This document shows, in pieces, positions 56,398 through 64,000 of a DNA stretch of 64,000 bases. A program made the translations under genes and the position numbers. Location: contig JAWZSP010000007.1 of assembly GCA_034401135.1 (NCBI GenBank), forward strand, positions 3,844,001 to 3,908,000, written 5' to 3'. Within the stretch, counting starts at the first letter, position 1, and each line of letters starts with the position of its first letter. The notes beneath the pieces are model-generated. The model saw only the letters and a program-made list of their open reading frames with translations. It did not search any database and was not told where the DNA came from. Origin of the DNA: Volutella citrinella (Eukaryota > Ascomycota > Sordariomycetes > Hypocreales > Nectriaceae).

Positions 56398-59300
56398 ATG
56401 GCGATCCACAACATCATGGCTGGTATGCAGCAACCTTGCACCTCATGGCCGGCCGCCGGATGCCATGGAAGCCGGGGGGGAGGGCATTAGATCGGTCAAA
56501 GACTGACGACAATTAGGGCCGAAGTCCACGACGACTGCAACGACGCTCGGGGGGCTTGTCTTCCCCAAAGCCAGACACCTGACGTACTACTGGGGCCAAG
56601 GCTCTTGTAGCAAGCAGGGAAAGAGGAGGGGCGGGAGAATATCGTCCGGCTGGCCAACGAGCTTGCCTTCTCCGGCATGAGAGTCTCCCGCGGTGGAGCG
56701 GCGTGGTGCGCAGCATGTCTATCATCAAGTGCAAGGGTATCTCGCTCTTGTGGAGAGGACAAGACTAGCAGGGTGGCACGGAGGCGGCGGCAGTCATGAA
56801 CGATGGGGGGCTCATTGGGAGGTCACGATGGCCAGGGTGCTCGGGATGGAAGAGAGGGCCCCTGTCCGAGGGTGGGTTGTAGACAAGGCGGCGACCTCGT
56901 GGAGACGTAGCATGTCCTGGCTTGGATGAAATCCAGTCGTGGAAACTGGCTTCGAGACCCTCGGCCTCGGCCTGTCTGGAGATGCCAACTTCCCGGATTG
57001 CTGACCTCCATCAGTAGTAAGATGGCGTGTTGTGAGGGCTTCATGGACGGGCATTGAACCCTTGCTGGCTGCAGGCCGTGGATCGTCCACCATCTTCCGT
57101 AAGAGCAAAACTACGGGGAGCAGATAGGCAAAAAAATCCACATCGGTAAGAGCAGGGCCATTTAGCGTGTCGCTGCTTCGCCCGGGTGATGTTGGGTCTG
57201 AATGGGCTCTTCCCAAGCTACTAGTTCGACTTACATGTTTTGGCGGCCAGCCATGGGCTAGTTAGTAAGGTAGGCAGCCAGGCAGAGCGCCGTTTTGGTC
57301 GACAATGGTGCGCCGCTCGAGACCCGGACCTGGACCTGGTCCAAAAGTCCTGCTGCGGTACCGATGGCGCCAAGGACGAAGTCGATCTTTCTGTGGGCAA
57401 AAAAACCATGGAGAACGCGTCGTCGTCGTGTTTGTAAGGGTGAGTGTGTGACTGAGGGTGGACAGAGTGAGTGAGTTAGTGTGTGGGTGTAAGTCGGCCG
57501 GCCAAGAATGAATGGCATACGGACGGCCTCGTCGCCTCCCGAAATTCATCGTCCGCCCGCCACAACGGAGCAAGTCCAGCCAACCAGCAGCCTGCGAGAG
57601 CTCGTGCCTCTGTTTCTGGAGCTTAGTATTCATGTTTGACTCTGTCGGCAGTCTAACTGTTCCGCCAGCGATAAAAGGACCATGGCCCCCCCCCTCTTCC
57701 CTGCACAGGTCTAGCATCAGTTCTGTCCTGGATCCCGTCTTTATTCTCTCGTCAGTATAAGCACGATCACTCACAGCGTCAGCATCAACATCATCATCGT
57801 GTCAGCCACGCGTCCGCTCACTCGGTTCCGCGTAGCCTTCTTACACGATATCACATTACCAACGCCTCTTCCCTGTATTCCTCTCTACCTTGTTGCTTAG
57901 AGTTGCATCTTGCATACGAGCACTAGTATTAGTGGTACGCTCACTTCCAAGTTCCCTTCCATGACATTTGCCTTCTGACCTCGTACTCGTAGCATGCTCC
58001 CTCTCCAGCCAGCCATATGACGACCCAGCTGCAGTCGCGTGCCGTTCAGCTCACACGCAGCTGCCCTCCATCTCTCATACTGACGTCTTGCCCTGTCGTT
58101 GCCAGTCCGTCGCGCCTCGCTGTGGCTCGCCTTGCTCGCCCTGCCTACTCCAGCTCTCCGCGGCGCCGCCCACCTTCGACCTGATCTGCACACCCGGCTA
58201 GACGTGGGTTGCCAACACTTACACCCGTCAAATCGGGTGACAGGCCAGACAGTTCCCTTGCGTCTCGCGGGGTTAGACAAGAGTTGGTGGCGCTGTACCC
58301 CGCCGCCTTGGGATCGCACACAAGATACATACGTACATCACCATTCCGGGTCGTCTGTTGCATAAACCAGGGCGACAAGTACCTGCCGGATACAAGCGGC
58401 GCCATAGGACTGCTGCGCCCCCTTCGAGGTACGATTCACTGCACGGGTGTACCTGGAGGTGTATCCTCAGGTGTGCCTTTGGACGCCCTGCTATCTGGCA
58501 CAACCGGCCTGGTGCGTTCCTGGTCTGGCCCTCACAGACGGGTCGGGTGAACTGGTCTTGTTTTAGTTGGCACTCTGACTCGGCGTGCGCCCCTGGAAGC
58601 CTCCCGTCACCACTGGGCTGGGCGCCTGGTTCGCACCGCACCTCTTAGCGCCCTGGAGTCCAGTACTCCAAGGCACCCCAGCCGCCAGTACCTCCAACTC
58701 CCAGAGAGGTACCTGTGTCCCAGTGGACGCTATTTCTGGGTGATAGCACACCTCCTTCCTGCGCCTGGCCGTGCTAGCACTGGGAGATACCCAGTAATAT
58801 ATTGGAAGCCGCATCGCCAGTTCGGGGTGCATGCATCTGCGGTCCTGCCTTCCGAAAGAGAAGCGTCCAGCCGGTGCCTGCCGGTGCTCTCGCTCTTTCT
58901 CCTTCCCACAAATGCGTCCTTCCTCAGGCTCTTCTTGCTCCGTCATCGACCAAAGTGGAAGGAAACGGTCCAGTCATCACCAACTTTTCCAACTACCACA
59001 GTCGTCGTCGCAGCTGGAATTCTCCCCCGCCTCGTCCATCTCCATATCCGACGCCGCATACATCCAAGCCGGCGGTCCACTCGCCCGCCCAGCGCTTGAC
59101 TCGCCGCCAATAATTAGAGCAGTGCTCGCTAACACCACAGTGGTCGCATCCCTCCCCCAAAGCAGCTGTCGCTCGCTTGCTTCAGGTCCTGGTTCCAGCC
59201 CAGCAGGCATCGCAAAGCCAGGCCTGGCTAGCACGACCCGCGAGAGAGCACCCGCCCCCACCTTTGCTCCTCACGCATTCGCCCACCACGACAGTCTCGC

Positions 59301-59466
59301 TCACTTTGCCGCCCGCTCCGCCCGCCGCCGCTTTACGCAACCTCCTCCTCCGCCGCCGTCGACCTCTTCCTTTCTTCCATCCAGGTCCAGAGATCCCTCC
59401 CCTCCTCACGGCCTCCTCTCCCCACGTCGGCTTCCCCCTCGTTCAAAGGCCGCCTTGTCCTCCGCG

Positions 59467-61371
59467 ATGCCCGAATACCGTCACGCCCGGAGCGGCAGTC
59501 TCAACGTCCCCGCCACCGGCCAGCCCAGTCCCATGGCTTCCGCTCCCCGCTTCGAGGGCCCCCGAAGCCCTCCGAGTATGTCGCACACAACCGCACATCC
59601 CCTCCCCCGCCTCGAAGCCATCTCCGTTGCCGCTGATGCTGATACCATGACAGACACATCTCACGTTCCCTGCAAGTTCTTCCGCCAGGGCGCTTGCCAG
59701 GCCGGCAATGCCTGTCCCTTCAGTCACGACCTGGGCGCCTCTGCTGAGACCATCTGCAAATACTTCGCAAAGGTGCGTGCGCATTCTATCCAAGCGCCAT
59801 CTACACTCCCATCGTGCCCGATCCCGCCTACGTTCTGGATTTGCGCACTCTTCCCTAAAACCTTGACTTGACTAACAATTGCCTCTTTTCAGGGTAATTG
59901 CAAGTTTGGCCCCAAATGCGCCAACATCCACGTCCTGCCCGACGGCCGCCGCATCAATTACGGCAAAAATGGCGTCACGATCGGTACCTCGCCCATAGCC
60001 CTCGGTAGCCGAACCAACCCGACCACCACCCAGAACCAATCTTCCACCAGTGCTCTCACGACTTCTCTCTATGGCGCCGAAAGCCCGGGTTACACGTCAA
60101 CCTACCCCTTCGACGAGACGCAGCAAGGGCAGCACCAGCTGGGCCGCCAGCCCAGCCTCGAGAATGGCCTCCCCACCATCGACATGTCCTACACAGGCTC
60201 CAACTATGGTTCGCCCCGCGAGGACGATTCGAACCGGTTCGGACTAGGCCTCTCTCCAGGCAACAGCAAGGGACTGTCTGTTCTGGATGCTCCTCTTCCG
60301 GCGTCTTTTGATTCTAATGGCATCTCCAACGCCGCCCGCTTCCCCGCCGCCCCATGGCCCTCTTCGGTCCCATCGAAATTCGGCCTCGAGTCCCCTTCGC
60401 CTTCTCTCAGCAATGCTAAGGACTCGCGTACCTCGGAGACACTCAAGTTGCTTCACACCTCCGCATTTGGGTCCTCGGAGCATCTTATCGCGCCGATCCC
60501 TAACAGCCCTCCCAATGAGGAATATTTTGGAAAGCGAACCATGCACTCATCCCGCTTTGCCAAGCCACGAATGCTCAGCTCCAGCCTGCCCAAGACTTCA
60601 TCTGTCGACCGAGACTGGGAGGCCGAATTTGCTTTCGACGACACCAACGACAACCTGCCCGAGAATTACGTCCCCGAGAACCTGCAGGACCTCCTTACCC
60701 CTGCCGAAAAGGCCCGGCGAGGATCTATGCGTGCCGACGACCAAGATGGATTCACAAAGTACGGAAGCCCCGTCGGTTCCAGCCCTAGCCGATGGGGCCC
60801 CATGTTCCAACGTCAAAAGGAGGAGGAGGAGGCTGCCACCCGAGCTGCTCGAAACGCACCTTCTGCTTTTGGTCATGTTGGCAGCCCCCTTAGAAACTCT
60901 GTCCTGGCTCAAGAGATGGCAAACGTAGCCAACGGAATCGGCCGCCCCTCGTCACTTCGCAGCACTAGTGATTCTATGTCGGTCCTCTCACAGCAGTTCC
61001 AGCGCAGCCGGCTAGATGACGCCCCTGGTGGTTCCAGCCCACTGCTCCATCCCTCTACTGCCCGAGCCCCCATCAGCGCCCTCAGCCCCATTAGCCCCAT
61101 CGGCCGAGAGCGAGGCGTCGAACGCCATGTGTCCAGCGGCAGCATCAGTTCGTCTATGAATGGACGCTTCACCACGCCCATCAACGAGGATGACGAGATG
61201 TTCCACATGGAAGGAATGGAGGACGACAGCGACCCAACCTCGAAGACACCCAAGCGAGTTTCTGGAGGTCTGGGCATGGGTGCCTGGGGCAGCTACGCCG
61301 GTGTTGTGTCTGGCAAGAATGCCACCAACGGCACGAAGAGCCGGGATTCAGTTCCAGTCAGTGGCCGATGA
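59467..61371 (+). CDS. CCCH zinc-finger protein (Lee1-like)
   Basis: Exons 59467-59772 and 59893-61371, 594 aa; 120-nt intron lies inside finger 2. Start MPEYRHARSGSLNVPATGQP; frame is open further upstream but proline-rich leader-like. Two CCCH fingers: residues ~69-87 (CKFFRQGACQAGNACPFSH) and ~97-115 (CKYFAKGNCKFGPKCANIH), both C-x7-C-x5-C-x3-H. The rest is low-complexity Ser/Pro-rich with a conserved-looking acidic segment (DWEAEFAFDDTNDNLPENYV, DLLTPAEKARRGS) and a C-terminal GGLGMGAWGSYAGVV. Yeast Lee1 and fungal orthologues are poorly characterised putative RNA-binding proteins. Function in RNA binding is inference from the fingers. Confidence 0.92.
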
Positions 61372-62985
61372 TGCACGGAGCCGGGGTCAAGGCTTGTGTC
61401 CATCATCTCACATGCAGATGACGACTAGTACTCGATGCTAACGACTTACACGACGGCGTGGACAATGACTGCCACGTACATTACAAGACTGCTTGCATTT
61501 GCACAGACATTTGCCCCGCCTAATTGCTTAACGGGCGGCATGGCTGCAGCATTGGCCGTTCTGGAAAGGAAAAAACACGGTGTTTTATTTATTGCAAATC
61601 TTGGGCACGGGACTCCCAAAAGGATATAGGATACAGGCATGGAGTTACCAGCTATCTCTTTTTGAAAACCACCATCACTCGCTTCGGTTGCGTCTTCTTC
61701 TACTTCGAGCAACTGCTGCCACCAAAGCAATCTATTCGCCCAAGCGCTCCGACGCGCACAAGGGGAGTATCTTCAACCAGCATAAAAGGCCGGAGCCATT
61801 TTATTCTATCTACCTGGTGTGGGATGTACCGTGGTCTATGCGGATCCATTTGGGTGCTCCGGGCTTTGGAGACAGTCAGCTACTCGTTTTCTGGTGTTTA
61901 CGGCAGGTTGGATCTCATCAAAATAAAACATTGAACAATAAGGGGAGGCTTTGCACGGGGGTTGTTTCATGAATTACTGGGCGGCTTTGAGCGTTTCCGT
62001 TGAAGGCACGGCATGTATCACAGATAAATATTTATGTACAGAGGAAGACAACATTTTCTATCCCCAGACATCAGTCCAGCGCACGCACACTGCGCCATTC
62101 CGGCGCGGAACCTCTGCCGCTTCTCGGTGGAGAGCCGGCTCTTGTCATTCCTCTACAAGGGGAATACATCAAGTGAGCTGACGGCCAAGTAGTAGCTACA
62201 ATGTACAAAGGCAACCAGGAAAGAGGAGAGTGAAGCGCTGGTTGGACAGCCTGTGACACATCACAGTGTGCCACAAAGCCTAGCGCGCATGCACGAAGCC
62301 AGGAACGGCGAGATACGAAGACCATCTGAGCGACAAATAGAGGATTTCTATACACTAGTACAAGGCAGCCACCCAGCGACGAGTGTCTTTGTCACACACG
62401 CCGCCGCGGGCCTCCGTCATTCCCAACAACCAAGAAAAAACCAGCCACAGGCACGAGATTAGAGGAAAGGGCGGGGAGAAAGGGCGGGGAGAAGGGGCGG
62501 GGGGTTGTGATTGTTGCAGAGCCAAGGGGACACAGGCGCTTTTGGCCGTTTCCCCAAAGCTCGCGGGAAAGGAGAAAAAGGAGAAGAGTCCGCCCCAAGC
62601 ATCCCTCCCGCCGCCCCTTTGTGCAGGTGAGTTCCCGCCGGCTCTCCCACACGCGCAGACGCGCAGAGAAGCCCCCTAGCCCGCCAGCCGATTTATTTTA
62701 TCCCTTCCAAAATAGCCTAACACAACCGAGAAAGTAGAGAGAAAAGAGCAAGGAAACCCGAGGCAACGTGGCGCTGGAAGAAACATTTCCTCCCCCTCGC
62801 TGGTGTGGGGGAGAAAGCCGGGTTGCTGCTCGCAGAGTTCTAGATTGCAAAACAAGGGCGTATGTGGTTTATGCCGGTTCCATGGTCTTTTTTCCTTTTA
62901 GGGGGGAGGTGAGAGGGGTGATTGTACAAGGAGGAGAGGCAACTAGAAGGGATCGGGCCAGCGGGTCGGAGGCGTTGTGAGGCGC
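61372..62985. other. Convergent intergenic region
   Basis: 1.6 kb between the 3' ends of the CCCH and ACP genes; purine-rich GGGGCGGGGAGAA tracts near 62465-62505, no gene. Confidence 0.6.
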
Positions 62986-63823
<838 letters not shown>

Positions 63824-64000
63824 GGTGGGCGATGTGGTGAAGCTTCTGTGAGATGCGAGAGAGGCCGAGAGAGGAGGGATTGGAGAGCGGGTTGTTGCCG
63901 GGGGGGGGTGGTGGATGTGGTTGGTGGTCGTTGGACTAGGGAAGTGGTGATGATAAATTTCTCGTTGCTGTTCGGGTCACGGAGCGTCGGAGCTACTGAC
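63824..64000 (-). promoter_or_regulatory. acp leader and promoter-proximal region (partial)
   Basis: C-rich on the coding strand, typical leader; runs off the window. Confidence 0.45.

Larger units (their letters stand above)
49511..59466. other. Gene desert, ~10 kb
   Basis: No open frame on either strand shows domain-like composition, start context or spliceable structure. It contains an inverted repeat (50278-50394), C- and G-runs, a G-quadruplex candidate (56371-56397) and, from about 57660, a region (GATAAAAGG then CT-rich) that may be the promoter and long leader of the CCCH gene. Confidence 0.55.

Noticed and set aside
57040..57125. tRNA-like B-box (GGTTCAATGCC on the minus strand)
   Set aside because: The T-stem does not pair and no matching A-box or acceptor stem was found.

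Overview
This window is nuclear DNA of a filamentous ascomycete. The evidence is short introns (mostly 49-70 nt) with GTAHGY-type donors, GCTAAC/CTGAC-like branch sites and YAG acceptors, compact gene pairs, dispersed 5S rRNA genes, and fungus-specific families (ATG26, Mtf2-like, NCS1 permease, CCCH Lee1-like, GPI proteins). Protein flavour suggests Sordariomycetes, probably Hypocreales, but I cannot name a species. Gene models were built by hand-splicing; exon coordinates are given in each entry and reading-frame sums were checked.

Layout. 0-10 kb: an Mtf2-like mitochondrial protein (cut by the left edge), divergent from the WD40 protein Cmr1, then the sterol glucosyltransferase ATG26. 10.8-21.6 kb is an accessory stretch: two divergent 5S rRNA genes, a single-pass membrane protein, a divergent pair encoding an Amidoligase_2-family enzyme and an AIG2-type gamma-glutamylcyclotransferase, a small coiled-coil ORF, a broken NLR (STAND NTPase) relic, a 337-residue orphan protein, and several low-complexity repeats. 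22-45 kb is dense and mostly housekeeping: complex I GRIM-19 subunit, an SDR, FCP1 (Pol II CTD phosphatase), condensin subunit Cnd1 divergent from Cdc7 kinase, ribosomal protein uL15 (RPL28) divergent from the Chl1 helicase, an NCS1 nucleobase permease, a Cys-motif orphan and a GPI-anchored Cys-rich protein. 48.5 kb: a GCN4/IDI-4-like bZIP factor with a leader uORF and a GCN4-type site in its promoter. 49.5-59.5 kb is a gene desert of about 10 kb, followed by a CCCH zinc-finger gene and, at the right edge, mitochondrial acyl carrier protein.

Functional themes: chromosome/cell-cycle genes (cmr1, cnd1, cdc7, chl1), mitochondrial genes (Mtf2-like, GRIM-19, ACP) and transcription (fcp1, bZIP). 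The most interesting unit is the amidoligase plus gamma-glutamylcyclotransferase pair: one enzyme predicted to make an amide bond to an acidic side chain and one predicted to remove a gamma-glutamyl amide, a biochemically uncharacterised make/break system.
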